A stretch of DNA of 64,000 bases from Haliscomenobacter sp041740695 (GTDB lineage: Bacteria > Bacteroidota > Bacteroidia > Chitinophagales > Saprospiraceae): the NCBI RefSeq assembly GCF_041740695.1, contig NZ_JBGSLK010000043.1:95403-159402 (forward strand). Reading direction: 5' to 3'. The notes under the pieces are model-generated. The model made no database searches and was not told the origin of the DNA. It worked only from the letters and a program-made list of their open reading frames with translations. A program made the translations under genes and the position numbers. Shown in pieces: positions 50,594-60,333 of this stretch (the first letter of the stretch is position 1; each line of letters begins with the position of its first letter).

Positions 50594-51391
50594 TTATCTT
50601 CTTTCCAAACTTAAAGAAGCATAGGGACAAATGATGTTTTTGATTACGCCAATGAGGTAATCCATGCCGATGCCCACCAGGAGAATCAGAATTTGGATGG
50701 CAAAAACTGCATCTAGATGCAAGTGTTTATTCTGGTTCAGCAACATGGCACCAACTCCCCCTTCAGCGCGGGAAATCCCTTCCACCATGGTCAGCATCAT
50801 CCAACTGATGGCAAAGTTTTGGCGAATGATTTCAAATACTTCGTGCAATCGCCCGAGGATGATGACTTCCCACACGGTTTGCCACTCACTCATACCCAAG
50901 GTACGTGCGTGGTTGAACTCTGTTTTGGGAATGGCCTGTATCATGGCGATCGCCGAAGTGACGAAAAATACCGTGATGCCAAACACCATCAGGGACACTT
51001 TGAGGCTGTGACCACCCGAGGTGAGCAGGGTAAAAACAAAGCTCAAACCTACCAGGGTCAAAAAGCGCCCTTTAGAAACAAGAAAGGCAGTGGGCCGGAA
51101 GAAGGGCAGAACCGTCAAATAGGACAAGGCCAGAGAAATCAAAATGGCCAGCCCCATGGCCTGCAAACAGAGCCCCATACTGGTGAACAATTCCCGGATC
51201 AAATCCCCCCCCTTCAACAGTCGGCTGAAAGCCCCAAGGATTTCGGGCGGTCGGGGCAAAATTTCGGAAGAAGAATACCAGGCAATCATGGCGATGATGA
51301 CTTGCACCACGATGATCAGGGCCATGGTGGCTTTGCTGACGCTGGTATTGGGTTTGAAGGCACGAATGAGGTCTTGGAGGTAGTTGGACAT
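50594..51391 (-). CDS. ABC transporter permease (NitT/TauT-like)
   Basis: A 265-aa membrane protein with about six TM helices (first at about 21-41). The EAA-type coupling loop is visible: NHARTLGMSEWQTVWEVIILGRLHEVFEIIRQN, and FAISWMMLTMVEGISRAEGGVGAMLLN follows, as in TauC/SsuC-type permeases. Start taken as 51391; 51400 is an alternative. It stands between the binding-protein and ATPase genes on the same strand. A REP cluster lies in the upstream gap. Confidence 0.9.
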   Translation of the reverse strand: MSNYLQDLIRAFKPNTSVSKATMALIIVVQVIIAMIAWYSSSEILPRPPEILGAFSRLLKGGDLIRELFTSMGLCLQAMGLAILISLALSYLTVLPFFRPTAFLVSKGRFLTLVGLSFVFTLLTSGGHSLKVSLMVFGITVFFVTSAIAMIQAIPKTEFNHARTLGMSEWQTVWEVIILGRLHEVFEIIRQNFAISWMMLTMVEGISRAEGGVGAMLLNQNKHLHLDAVFAIQILILLVGIGMDYLIGVIKNIICPYASLSLERR

Positions 51392-51404
51392 ATTGTACAT
51401 TTGT

Positions 51405-51487
51405 AGGGGCGACCCTGCGTGGTCGCCCCTAATATTGGGCAGTCAATGGCAACCACATAGGGTTGCCCCAACGGTCGCCCCTACGGA
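51405..51487. repeat. REP-like palindrome cluster inside the ABC operon
   Basis: A 10-bp-arm hairpin AGGGGCGACC...GGTCGCCCCT (51405-51430, loop CTGCGT), then GGCAACC ACATAG GGTTGCC (51448-51467), and a half site GGTCGCCCCTACGG (51473-51486). It separates the binding-protein gene from the permease gene and may lower downstream expression. Confidence 0.85.
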
Positions 51488-51490
51488 TGT

Positions 51491-53278
51491 TTATTTACCC
51501 ATAATAATTTCCACCCGGCGGTTTTTCGCCCGCCCAACCGGTGTATCATTGGATACAATTGGGTTGCTGGCACCGTGTGAAAACACAGTTACCCGTCCTT
51601 CCGGGAAGTTATTGGCTGATTTGTTTTCCAACCAGGTTTTGATCGCAAAAGCACGACGCTCCGACAGCTTCAGGTTGGCAGCAGGATCGCCAACATTGTC
51701 GGTATGGCCATGCACTTCTACTTTCAGGTTGCTCGCAATCACTAAGTCATTGAACAATTGCTCCATCACTCCCTTCGCTGCTGGGGTAAACTCAGCGCTA
51801 CCCGAAGCGAATTCGATGGCCCAGGATTTTTTACTCACTGTTTCGCGGATGTTGTCATCGGCATTGAACTCGGCCTCGTCGGCACTGGCAATGTCGCTAC
51901 CTGCACGAGACAGTACACTCTTGAGGAAGCGGGTATTGATTACCTGTTCAGCAGTGGGGTAAGAAGGCACCAGATCGGGGTACAATTTCTGCACGATGTC
52001 CCCAAAAGTGGTGTATACAATTTTGATGATGTTGGTACTACCGGGGTTGACACCAAAAATTTCGGCGTTGTCGGCCAGGTTGTTGACCCGTGAGCCACCC
52101 AGTTCAACTGGCAAACCTTTGCGGTCGGTTTCGGTTACCCCTTTGTAGTATTTTTCCCAATAATCAGCAGTTTCTTCGTTGTAGATTTCGGCGCTGATTG
52201 CCGCAGCTTTTTTAAGGGCTGGGGAGAAGGATTTCACCTGGTCGCCACCAGCAGCAATACCTTCGATCAGGTTTTCTACCAAGCGAGGATTGTCTTCCAT
52301 CCACTTTTTGATGCCAATCAATACACAAGGCATCTGGCTGCGGTATTCCTTGGTGGAAACGATGGAAATCAAACCACCTTTCTTCTTAGCCACCATTACG
52401 TCTCCAGGCGTCCAGGTGGTGACCCCGGTTACCCCAACGGTTACTTTTTTACCAGTACGTTGGCCTTTTTTGACTTCGTCGCGCTCTTCCGTATAGCCAT
52501 TGATGTACTTTTCAGAGGCATCGATGTAGGTGTCGGCTGCGATAAAGTTCATGGCTTCAGGGTCGTAGGTGGTTTCATCCGCATTGACGGGGATACCGTT
52601 GTCGGAGCACCATTTGATCACGATGTTCCAGTCACCATCCCGCAATACAGCAGTGGTTACGCCGCCCCGGGCAGCCTGGGGATTCTCTTTCCAGGCCGGT
52701 GGGCCCATAAATTTGTCTTCGCCCAAAGAACGACCGCAGGTAAAGATGATCTGAGCACGGTATTCCTCGCCCAGTTTTTCGAGTTGGGGGTTTAGCCCAG
52801 CTAGAAACGCAGCAGCGCCGTCACCCATGATGGTGACAAAATGAGCACCTTGTCTGGTCTCAGGATCACTCTTGTAACTTTCTGCAAATTTGACCAAAGC
52901 GGCCTGCATTTGAGGTACATCATCCTGACGAGTGATTTTCAGATTGACTTTTTTAGAAGCCATGATGCTTCCTTTGGTGGTTTCAGCGCCACCATTGGCC
53001 AGAATAGCGCCCATTTGCGCGTTCCAGGCCCAGAGTAGCCAGCGGATTTCCGGGCTGTTGACGTTGGCGGGTGTTGAACTAGGTAGCGCCAGTACTTGTA
53101 CACTTGTAGCTGCGTTTTTGGGTGCATCTGGCAAGTCTACTTTTTCAATCACGGTTGACTCCTGAGTCGTTCGCTGACCCAAGTAGCCCATGTTACCCAA
53201 AATTTTTACACCAGCAAAGATTACGCCCCCGATGACCAGGAGCACGGCGAGTTTGCCTAAAGTGGTTAATCGTGCCAT
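51491..53278 (-). CDS. ABC substrate-binding protein fused to OmpA-family domain
   Basis: A 595-aa protein. ATG 53278 gives an N-terminal TM anchor (about 8-25) and no lipobox. Residues about 60-430 are a periplasmic binding protein of the NMT1/TauA-like type (VNLKITRQDDVPQMQAAL, GDVMVAKKKGGLISIVST, LIGIKKWMEDNPRLVENLI). Residues about 475-595 form an OmpA C-terminal domain that binds peptidoglycan: IEFASGSAEFTPAAKGVMEQ, VEVHGHTDNVG, LSERRAFAIKTWL, GRAKNRRVEIIMG. The fusion would tether the binding protein both to the membrane and to the cell wall. It is the first gene of the ABC operon. Confidence 0.88.
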   Translation of the reverse strand: MARLTTLGKLAVLLVIGGVIFAGVKILGNMGYLGQRTTQESTVIEKVDLPDAPKNAATSVQVLALPSSTPANVNSPEIRWLLWAWNAQMGAILANGGAETTKGSIMASKKVNLKITRQDDVPQMQAALVKFAESYKSDPETRQGAHFVTIMGDGAAAFLAGLNPQLEKLGEEYRAQIIFTCGRSLGEDKFMGPPAWKENPQAARGGVTTAVLRDGDWNIVIKWCSDNGIPVNADETTYDPEAMNFIAADTYIDASEKYINGYTEERDEVKKGQRTGKKVTVGVTGVTTWTPGDVMVAKKKGGLISIVSTKEYRSQMPCVLIGIKKWMEDNPRLVENLIEGIAAGGDQVKSFSPALKKAAAISAEIYNEETADYWEKYYKGVTETDRKGLPVELGGSRVNNLADNAEIFGVNPGSTNIIKIVYTTFGDIVQKLYPDLVPSYPTAEQVINTRFLKSVLSRAGSDIASADEAEFNADDNIRETVSKKSWAIEFASGSAEFTPAAKGVMEQLFNDLVIASNLKVEVHGHTDNVGDPAANLKLSERRAFAIKTWLENKSANNFPEGRVTVFSHGASNPIVSNDTPVGRAKNRRVEIIMGK

Positions 53279-53655
53279 AATGAGATAAGGGTTTTCCGGA
53301 TTTGCTGCGGGTGGAAACACTCCACCTGCTTTTCATACGGTTTTTTGTGCTTTAGGGTTACTGTGTTGTTCCATTTAGTTTTGTTCCAGCTCCCCTGTTG
53401 ATTTTTTTGATGTGAACAAATATAATTGAAATTTGGAAGGGAAAGCAAAGATTGTCGCTGAGAATACACGGAAAAACGATTGGTCGAAGCAAAAAATCGT
53501 TGGAACTGCATTTTTCAACTTTGTCTTCTCAGCCAAAAAAGCCAATTCAATACACAATTAAACAAAATCCTTCCTGAAACATTTAAATAGTATAACTTAG
53601 CATTAAAGTAGTTTGGTACTCAGTCGCCTAATTCTTCATCAGAACGCTTACACTC
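53279..53655. other. Divergent intergenic region
   Basis: 377 bp between the ABC operon and a SusC-like gene. It contains the promoter at 53417-53449 and the imperfect pair GGTGGAAACACTCCACC (53309-53325), a possible small hairpin in the ABC leader. No gene is seen. Confidence 0.5.
53417..53449 (-). promoter_or_regulatory. Promoter of the ABC operon
   Basis: On the minus strand: TTTG (53446-53449), 21-nt spacer, TATATTTG (53417-53424), an exact consensus. Start site near 53410 predicts a leader of about 130 nt. Confidence 0.65.
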
Positions 53656-56600
53656 ATGCAAAAACCAATACCTTCTCTGCATATCCTTTTTTTGTGTTTG
53701 TTGTGCTCAGGTTTGCTCCATGCACAAAATTGGAAAGGGCGTGTGATTGTAAAGCATTTAGGTGACTCGATATACAGTCCTATTCAATTAAAAAATCAAT
53801 CAAGGAAAATAACTATCAACACTGATTATCAAGGTTTTTTTGAGCTAAATGCTAAAGTGGGGGACAGCATTTTTATTCATTTGGGTTCACCTGACATGGT
53901 GTTTTCCCCTAGTGACACTTCCTTGATTTGGGATGGGACACAAAGTATTATTGATATTCTGGCCAAAGAAATCATGTTTGTTTGTTGGGTTCCTGTTCGC
54001 AAACACTTGCAAGCAAATAAAATTACAGATCAGTCCTTCTCACCTGGCAACCGCTACAACCTCTACCAACTCATCCAGGGTAAAATCCCCGGCGTAGTCA
54101 TTTCCCGCCCAGGGGGCGATCCCAATTACGACTACCAGGTGCAAATTCGGGGTTTACACTCCGCCATTTATACTGGCTTCGCCTACTTCCCTACCGCCAA
54201 TGGCTACAACCAGCAATTCAATCATACCCAGCCCCTAGTTGAGGTAGACGGCATACCCGGACTGGCCTTACAGAGCATCGACCCTCAGGATATCGCCAGC
54301 ATCGAAGTCATCAAAGACGCTGCATCCCTGGCCATGTATGGCATGCGTGGTGCCAATGGTGTGATCAAAATCCAAACCAAAACCGGGGCCTTGAACAGCC
54401 GTGGCCTCGTATACTCCACTTACTTGGCCATGGATCGCGCCAGCAATCCCGACCGAGGCGTTGATGCCAGCACTTACCGCCGCCTCATTGGCAACAATGG
54501 AACCTTCCAGGGGGTAAACCGGGACTTGGGCGCGAACAATGATTGGTACCAGCTCATCTCCCGTACTGGTTTTAGTCAGGCACATAATCTGGCTTTAAAC
54601 GGAATGGCCTTGGGCTCCAGCTACCGCTTGGCGGTCAATTTCCGCAATGTCAATGGCATTGCCCAAAAATCCAATTTCGATCAGGTCAACGCTTTATTCA
54701 ATTTTAACAAAGCCATTCAAAAAGGAAAAGGTAAGATCGAAGGCCTGTTCTCCGTCAACAAACGCAACAATACTGAGGTCAATCCAGATATTTTCCGCAA
54801 CGCGGCTTTAATGAATCCGACGGCACCGATTTTTTCCGATACCCCGGCGTTGAGTGGTACTTATTACCAGCCGAATGTTTTTGGTTTAAACAACCCATTG
54901 GCCATTTTGAACTGGCAAACTTTTGAAAACAGCTATCAAACCTCAACGGCGGGTTTAAAAGCCGAATTTGAGATACTGGCTGGTTTCAAAGCAAAAATAC
55001 ACACGGCCTTTCAACACAACCGGGATACTTATGGATGGGCCGCGTCAGAACGGACTTTCGGAGGCTACGGTGGCTTTAGCTCCTGGGAAGAGCGCAAACT
55101 CAGCCATTGGTATGTGGATGCCCAATTGGCGAAAACCTGGAAAAGACAAAATCATCAAATCGAGACTCAACTGGGCTACACCTACCAGCGCTGGGATGGC
55201 CGCGGGATCCGCCGCGACGGTATTTCTACTTCTGAAAGCCTGATTTCCTATCGCCCTTTGATCAATGTGCAAGGAAAACCTGATTTTTTGGATCGGGAAG
55301 ACCCTTATCGGGAAAGTGACGAAATGCCCGCAGCCTATTTGCAAACCTTGTATACTTTCAAAGAGCGCTGGTTTGCTCAAGGCAGCTTGCGTCGCGAAGG
55401 TTTTACTCGTTTGGGGACTGAAAAATGGGTGGTTTATCCCGCTTTGACGCTGGGAGGAATAATCATTCCCCAAGGCAAGGTCATCAACCATTTGCGCTTG
55501 CGGGCAGGTTATGGGGTCACTGGCAATATTCCGCCAAAAACTTATGCTACAGAACTGGTGGTATTGCCCGGCGGCGTTCCAGCCTACATCAATGGCGAGT
55601 TTAAACCCGGCATTTATTATCCTTTTGTACCCAACCCGAATTTACAAGCCGAGCAGCGTAAGGAGTTGAATGTCGGCCTGGAGGCAGAATTATTGAACCA
55701 GCGCCTACAAATACAAGTGGATCTTTACCGAAGTCGCTCTTCCAATTTGTTGTGGCAATATTCAAGTTCTGTCGAGAATGCTTTTGCCAATACCTATTTT
55801 GAAAACCGAATGGAACTAGTCAACCAAGGAGTGGAAATCCAACTCCACCTGACTGCCATCGACAATGGTGACCTCAAGTGGCAGAGTGACCTCAATGTTG
55901 CGCACAACCGCACAATATTAGCGAGCCCCTTCCCCTCGACTATTCCTGGTGCCACGGTCAATACTTTGCCAGCAGGTTCGCCGGGTAGCCCCGGATTTTG
56001 TTGTGCCGCTTTGCAATTGCTGGAAAACCAAAAGCCAATCGGACAGTTTTATACCTACCGCAGCAATGGCATTGATGCCAATGGGCAATGGCAAACTGCA
56101 GATTTGAACGGCAATGGACAAATTGAAGAAGTTGGCGATCGCCAAGTCACGGGCAATGCTCAACCTGACCTGACTTTGGGTTGGGACAATACCTTGCAAT
56201 GGAAACAGTTTACGGTCAATGTATTTTGGCGTGGTGCAATTGGGCACGACCTACTCAATGTTTTTAACCTGTTTTACGCCAATCCACAACTTTTAAAGGA
56301 CAACCAGGGCTACAACATTCCCGAGGTAGCTTTGAGCCCAGGCTTCGCCAAATTGAGAAGCCAATACAGTTATATTTCAGATTATTTTGTAGAAAATGCC
56401 TCCTTTTTGCGCCTCGACAATCTGAGTATTGCTTATGATTTCCCCCAAAGCCCTCAAAAAAAATACAACCTGAAATTATACTTAAGCGCCCAAAATTTAT
56501 TGACCATCAGTTCCTTCACAGGCAATGACCCCGAAGTACGGCTGTCGAATGTGGGCACACCTTTGTTGCCCGGCATTGTCAACCCCAATTATTACGGATC

Positions 56601-56682
56601 ACATCGGGATTTGAGCGGCTTTGATCGTGGTCGTTACCCCATTGCCCAAACTTTAGTACTCGGCGCGGTGCTAAAATTATAG
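53656..56682 (+). CDS. SusC-like TonB-dependent receptor without SusD partner
   Basis: A 1008-aa receptor with signal peptide (ending GLLHAQ). The N-terminal domain (about 24-115) is a divergent carboxypeptidase-regulatory-like fold (NWKGRVIVKHLGDSIYSPI; TINTDYQGFFEL). The expected VVVTG box is replaced by IMFVCWVPVRKH. The plug (LYQLIQGKIPGVVISRPGG, SIEVIKDAASLAMYGMRGAN) and barrel are complete, ending AQTLVLGAVLKL. The next gene is an FG-GAP/ASPIC lipoprotein rather than SusD, so its pairing is unusual. Confidence 0.88.
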   Translation: MQKPIPSLHILFLCLLCSGLLHAQNWKGRVIVKHLGDSIYSPIQLKNQSRKITINTDYQGFFELNAKVGDSIFIHLGSPDMVFSPSDTSLIWDGTQSIIDILAKEIMFVCWVPVRKHLQANKITDQSFSPGNRYNLYQLIQGKIPGVVISRPGGDPNYDYQVQIRGLHSAIYTGFAYFPTANGYNQQFNHTQPLVEVDGIPGLALQSIDPQDIASIEVIKDAASLAMYGMRGANGVIKIQTKTGALNSRGLVYSTYLAMDRASNPDRGVDASTYRRLIGNNGTFQGVNRDLGANNDWYQLISRTGFSQAHNLALNGMALGSSYRLAVNFRNVNGIAQKSNFDQVNALFNFNKAIQKGKGKIEGLFSVNKRNNTEVNPDIFRNAALMNPTAPIFSDTPALSGTYYQPNVFGLNNPLAILNWQTFENSYQTSTAGLKAEFEILAGFKAKIHTAFQHNRDTYGWAASERTFGGYGGFSSWEERKLSHWYVDAQLAKTWKRQNHQIETQLGYTYQRWDGRGIRRDGISTSESLISYRPLINVQGKPDFLDREDPYRESDEMPAAYLQTLYTFKERWFAQGSLRREGFTRLGTEKWVVYPALTLGGIIIPQGKVINHLRLRAGYGVTGNIPPKTYATELVVLPGGVPAYINGEFKPGIYYPFVPNPNLQAEQRKELNVGLEAELLNQRLQIQVDLYRSRSSNLLWQYSSSVENAFANTYFENRMELVNQGVEIQLHLTAIDNGDLKWQSDLNVAHNRTILASPFPSTIPGATVNTLPAGSPGSPGFCCAALQLLENQKPIGQFYTYRSNGIDANGQWQTADLNGNGQIEEVGDRQVTGNAQPDLTLGWDNTLQWKQFTVNVFWRGAIGHDLLNVFNLFYANPQLLKDNQGYNIPEVALSPGFAKLRSQYSYISDYFVENASFLRLDNLSIAYDFPQSPQKKYNLKLYLSAQNLLTISSFTGNDPEVRLSNVGTPLLPGIVNPNYYGSHRDLSGFDRGRYPIAQTLVLGAVLKL

Positions 56683-56699
56683 CCAAAGGACTAAGTAGT

Positions 56700-56816
56700 G
56701 GGGCAAAAATAAGTGCTCATTTTTCCTAAGCCAGAGGATTAGATAAGACACTTGGAATGAAACGTTTACTTATCTAATCCTCTGGCAAAATGAGCACTTA
56801 TTTTTTTATCGCCCCT
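56700..56816. repeat. Nested intergenic hairpin
   Basis: Outer arms (AAAAATAAGTGCTCATTTT at 56705-56723 with its complement at 56787-56805) and inner perfect 17-bp arms (56731-56747 and 56769-56785). Located 18 bp after the SusC-like stop. Part of the long-hairpin set, without core A or B. Confidence 0.8.
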
Positions 56817-56834
56817 AAACAAAGATCAGGTTTA

Positions 56835-56842
56835 TATCTTTG
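56835..56842 (+). promoter_or_regulatory. -7 element of the FG-GAP gene
   Basis: TATCTTTG, exact TAnnTTTG, 23 bp before the ATG at 56865. The -33 region is T-rich (end of the hairpin) without an exact TTTG. Confidence 0.5.
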
Positions 56843-56864
56843 TAGTTCAAAAGGATTGACCATT

Positions 56865-59800
56865 ATGCTGTTTGTGCAACCAAAAGGCCATTTATTGCTG
56901 TACTTGTGCCTCTGCTGTGTAGTTTTTTCGTGTCAAAAATCGACTAATCATACACTTTTTAAAACTGTTCCCGCCGCTCAGTCCAGCATTGACTTTGCCA
57001 ATACCCTGCATGAAACCGAAGATTTCAACATCATCGAATACCTTTATTATTACAACGGTGGCGGGGTAGCCACAGGTGACCTCAATGGTGATCAGCTGCC
57101 CGATTTGTTTTTTACCGCCAATCAAGGCGAAAATAAATTGTACCTCAATCGTGGTGGACTGAAATTTAAAGACATTACCAAGGAAGCTGGCATCCAGCAA
57201 AATGGTGGCTGGTCAACTGGTGTCACCATGGCCGACGTCAATGGTGATGGTGCGCTGGACATTTACGTTTGCCAGGTGGGGCAGTACAAAACCCTGCGTG
57301 GTCGCAACCAATTGTACATCAACGACGGCAAAGGGAAATTCAGCGAACAAGCTGCTCGATACGGGCTCGACTTTGTCGGCTTCTCCACCCAGGCCGCTTT
57401 TTTTGATTACGACCGCGATGGCGATTTAGACTGCTACCTGCTCAACCATTCCATCCACGACGCCGAAAACTACAACCGCGCAACCATTCGCAGCAACCGC
57501 GACGAGCTATCCGGCGATCGTTTGTACCGCAACAACGGCGATCGTTTTGAAGACGTCAGCGCCAGTGCAGGCATTTATGGCAGTAAAATTGGCTTTGGCC
57601 TGGGCATCGCCATTGGCGACCTCAACAACGACGGTTGGCCCGACATTTACGTGTCCAACGATTTTCATGAAAACGACTACCTGTACTTCAATCAGGGCAA
57701 TGGCACTTTTCAAGAAACGATGGCACAATCCATGGGCCATACCAGCACCTTTTCGATGGGCAATGACCTGGCCGACCTCAACAACGATGGCTGGATGGAT
57801 CTCGTCACGATGGACATGAAAGCCAACGACGAAAGCATCAACAAAAGCTCCGTAGGCGCCGATCCGTACAACATCTTCCAAGCCAAACTCAACTACGGCT
57901 ATCATTTCCAATACCCGCGCAACATGTTGCAACTCAATCGGGGGGTAGTTGCTGGCCAAAAACATCCAGGTTTTTCAGAAATCGGGCAACTGGCGGGCAT
58001 CAATGCCAGCGATTGGAGTTGGGCTCCCTTACTGGCCGATTTTGACAACGATGGCTGGAAAGACCTCTTCATTGGCAACGGCATCTGGCGGCGGCCCAAT
58101 GATTTGGATTACCTCAAATTTAGCTCCAATAGCAGGGTTCAACAGTCTGCGCCAGACCTAGCCCTGGTGGAAAAAATGCCCTTTGGTAAAGTTGCCAATT
58201 TTGCCTACCGCAATCTGGGCGACCTGCAATTTGAAGATGTTTCTGCTGCCTGGGGTCTCAATTTTGCAGGTTGTTCCAATGGTGCTGCTTATGCCGATCT
58301 CGATCAGGACGGTGACCTGGATTTGGTACTCAACAATTTGAATGAAACCGCCAGTTTGTACGAAAACACCGCCCAGAGCAAACCCGACCAGCACTGGTTG
58401 AGCATCCGTTTACAAATGCCGGGGAAAAACCCCCTTGGATTTGGTACCCGCGTCCGCATTGTCGCCGATGGCAAAGAACAAGTCCAGGAATTGTACAGCA
58501 CGCGGGGCTTTCAATCCGCTGTGGCGCCCGTCCTACATTTTGGGCTGGGTAAAGCCACCAAAATAGAGATCGTGGAACTGCACTGGCCAGATGGCAAGGT
58601 GCAACAACTACGCAATGTCAAAGCTGATCAACATTTAAGCATACCCTATCAGCAAGTAAAAGATGCCGCAATCCCTTCTAATCAGCCTATCTTTTTACAA
58701 GAAATTGCGGCCCAATTGGGATTAGATTATCAACACACCGAAAACGACCACATCGATTTCGATCATGAACAACTCATGCCCCACATGCTCTCTACCCAAG
58801 GCCCAGCGATGGCTGTAGGTGATGTGGATGGCAATGGACTGGAAGATGTATTGCTGGGCGGTCGTGGGGTGTATTTGTATAAACAGCTCAGTGCAGGAAA
58901 ATTTGCCAGACAAAATTTAGCCATTGATTCTACCCAAGAAATGGTGGACGCCGCGTTTTTTGATGCCGATCAGGATGGTGATTTAGATGTATACCTGGTA
59001 ACTGGTGGGCACCAATATTCGGGCAAAAGTCCTGCCCTTCTGGATGTCTTGTTGTTCAATGATGGCAAGGGTCAATTTTCTCAGGACATTTTTGCCCTGC
59101 CCCTGGATTATGCCGATGGTTCTTGTGTCGTCCCCTTTGATTTTAATGGCGATGGTGCGCTGGATTTATTTGTCGGCAGCCGCTCCATTTTTCCTTCTTA
59201 TGGGATAGTGCCAGATAGCCATTTGTACCAAAACGATGGCAAGGGCCATTTCAAAGATGTGACCGCCCAAGTGGCACCGGAGTTGCAAAAAATCGGCATG
59301 GTCAGCGACGCTTGCATAGTCGAGCAAAAGGATGGCCTTCAGTTGGTGGTGGTCGGTGAATGGATGCCCGTTTGTATTTTTGGCATTCAAAAAGGTCAAT
59401 TCAGTCTGAGTAAAATTCCCAACTCCGAAGGTTGGTGGAATACGGTGACGGCAGTGGATTATGATAAGGATGGGAAAAAAGACTTGCTGCTGGGCAATTT
59501 GGGCTTGAACGCCGAATTAAAAGCTTCACTTGAATTACCGGTGGAATTGTACGTCAAAGATTTTGATCAAAACTACCAAACCGACCCCATCCTCACCTAT
59601 TTCAAACAAGGTCGCCGATACACTTACGTCAGCAAAGATGAACTGACCAGCCAATTGAACATCCTCAAAAAGCAGTTCCTGGAATACCGCCCTTTTGCCG
59701 AATGTGGTTTTGAACAGGTGTTTACCGATGAAATGTTAAAAGGCGCAACCCATCACCGGGCGGTCAATTTTGCTTCCTCCTGGGGCAAATACCAGGGCAA

Positions 59801-60128
59801 GGGGCAGTATACCTTGGCCGCATTACCCATCGAAGCCCAATTGGCACCCATTTTTAACTTCACCGAAACGGACCTCAATGGCGATGGCCAAAATGAAATT
59901 TTGAGCGTAGGCAATTGGTACGGCATCCGACCAGGTTTGGGGCGTTACGATGCGGATTATGGCTGTGTGCTCACCCGAAAAGGAAAATCCTGGGCCGCCA
60001 TGAGTCCGGCGCAAAGTGGTTTTTGGGTGAATGGGCAAGGACGGAAATTGGCTATGCTCAAAGATGGGACAGTTTTAATTGCGCGGAACAATCGGAGCCT
60101 AATGGCCTGGAAAAAGGTGAATAAGTAA
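56865..60128 (+). CDS. FG-GAP/VCBS-repeat lipoprotein with ASPIC/UnbV domain
   Basis: A 1087-aa lipoprotein. ATG 56865 gives lipobox VFSC; an earlier ATG at 56790 lies in the hairpin arm. About twelve D-x-(D/N)-x-D-G calcium-binding motifs mark beta-propeller blades, for example GDLNGDQLPDLFF, ADVNGDGALDIYV, ADLNNDGWMDLVT, FDFNGDGALDLFV and VDYDKDGKKDLLL. At about 530-610 an ASPIC/UnbV domain occurs (GFGTRVRIVADGKEQVQELYSTRG, then IVELHWPDGKVQQL). Such proteins are often encoded in SusCD-type loci and are surface adhesion- or ligand-binding proteins. Here it follows a SusC-like receptor and could serve as its lid. Confidence 0.93.
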   Translation: MLFVQPKGHLLLYLCLCCVVFSCQKSTNHTLFKTVPAAQSSIDFANTLHETEDFNIIEYLYYYNGGGVATGDLNGDQLPDLFFTANQGENKLYLNRGGLKFKDITKEAGIQQNGGWSTGVTMADVNGDGALDIYVCQVGQYKTLRGRNQLYINDGKGKFSEQAARYGLDFVGFSTQAAFFDYDRDGDLDCYLLNHSIHDAENYNRATIRSNRDELSGDRLYRNNGDRFEDVSASAGIYGSKIGFGLGIAIGDLNNDGWPDIYVSNDFHENDYLYFNQGNGTFQETMAQSMGHTSTFSMGNDLADLNNDGWMDLVTMDMKANDESINKSSVGADPYNIFQAKLNYGYHFQYPRNMLQLNRGVVAGQKHPGFSEIGQLAGINASDWSWAPLLADFDNDGWKDLFIGNGIWRRPNDLDYLKFSSNSRVQQSAPDLALVEKMPFGKVANFAYRNLGDLQFEDVSAAWGLNFAGCSNGAAYADLDQDGDLDLVLNNLNETASLYENTAQSKPDQHWLSIRLQMPGKNPLGFGTRVRIVADGKEQVQELYSTRGFQSAVAPVLHFGLGKATKIEIVELHWPDGKVQQLRNVKADQHLSIPYQQVKDAAIPSNQPIFLQEIAAQLGLDYQHTENDHIDFDHEQLMPHMLSTQGPAMAVGDVDGNGLEDVLLGGRGVYLYKQLSAGKFARQNLAIDSTQEMVDAAFFDADQDGDLDVYLVTGGHQYSGKSPALLDVLLFNDGKGQFSQDIFALPLDYADGSCVVPFDFNGDGALDLFVGSRSIFPSYGIVPDSHLYQNDGKGHFKDVTAQVAPELQKIGMVSDACIVEQKDGLQLVVVGEWMPVCIFGIQKGQFSLSKIPNSEGWWNTVTAVDYDKDGKKDLLLGNLGLNAELKASLELPVELYVKDFDQNYQTDPILTYFKQGRRYTYVSKDELTSQLNILKKQFLEYRPFAECGFEQVFTDEMLKGATHHRAVNFASSWGKYQGKGQYTLAALPIEAQLAPIFNFTETDLNGDGQNEILSVGNWYGIRPGLGRYDADYGCVLTRKGKSWAAMSPAQSGFWVNGQGRKLAMLKDGTVLIARNNRSLMAWKKVNK

Positions 60129-60333
60129 AAATTACTACATAGCTTAGCATCGTAGATGTACACCTAAGGTGATTCTAAAGTGTCTTTGGTTTCTTAGGTG
60201 GTGAAAAACAACCTCACTTCACTCTGCCACATATTTCCTTTTTACCCCTAAAAGGGTGAATTTTATCCAAAAATATTGTCCTAATATTGCTGCCGATCAC
60301 CACCGATTCGAGCGGCATTCAATTGCGTTAACC
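60129..60333. other. Gap with a one-armed repeat remnant
   Basis: Contains a TAAGGTG...TAAAGTGTCTTTGGTTTCTTAGGTGGT stretch (about 60166-60210) similar to one arm of the 4817-4950 hairpin. No complementary arm or gene is seen. Confidence 0.45.
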
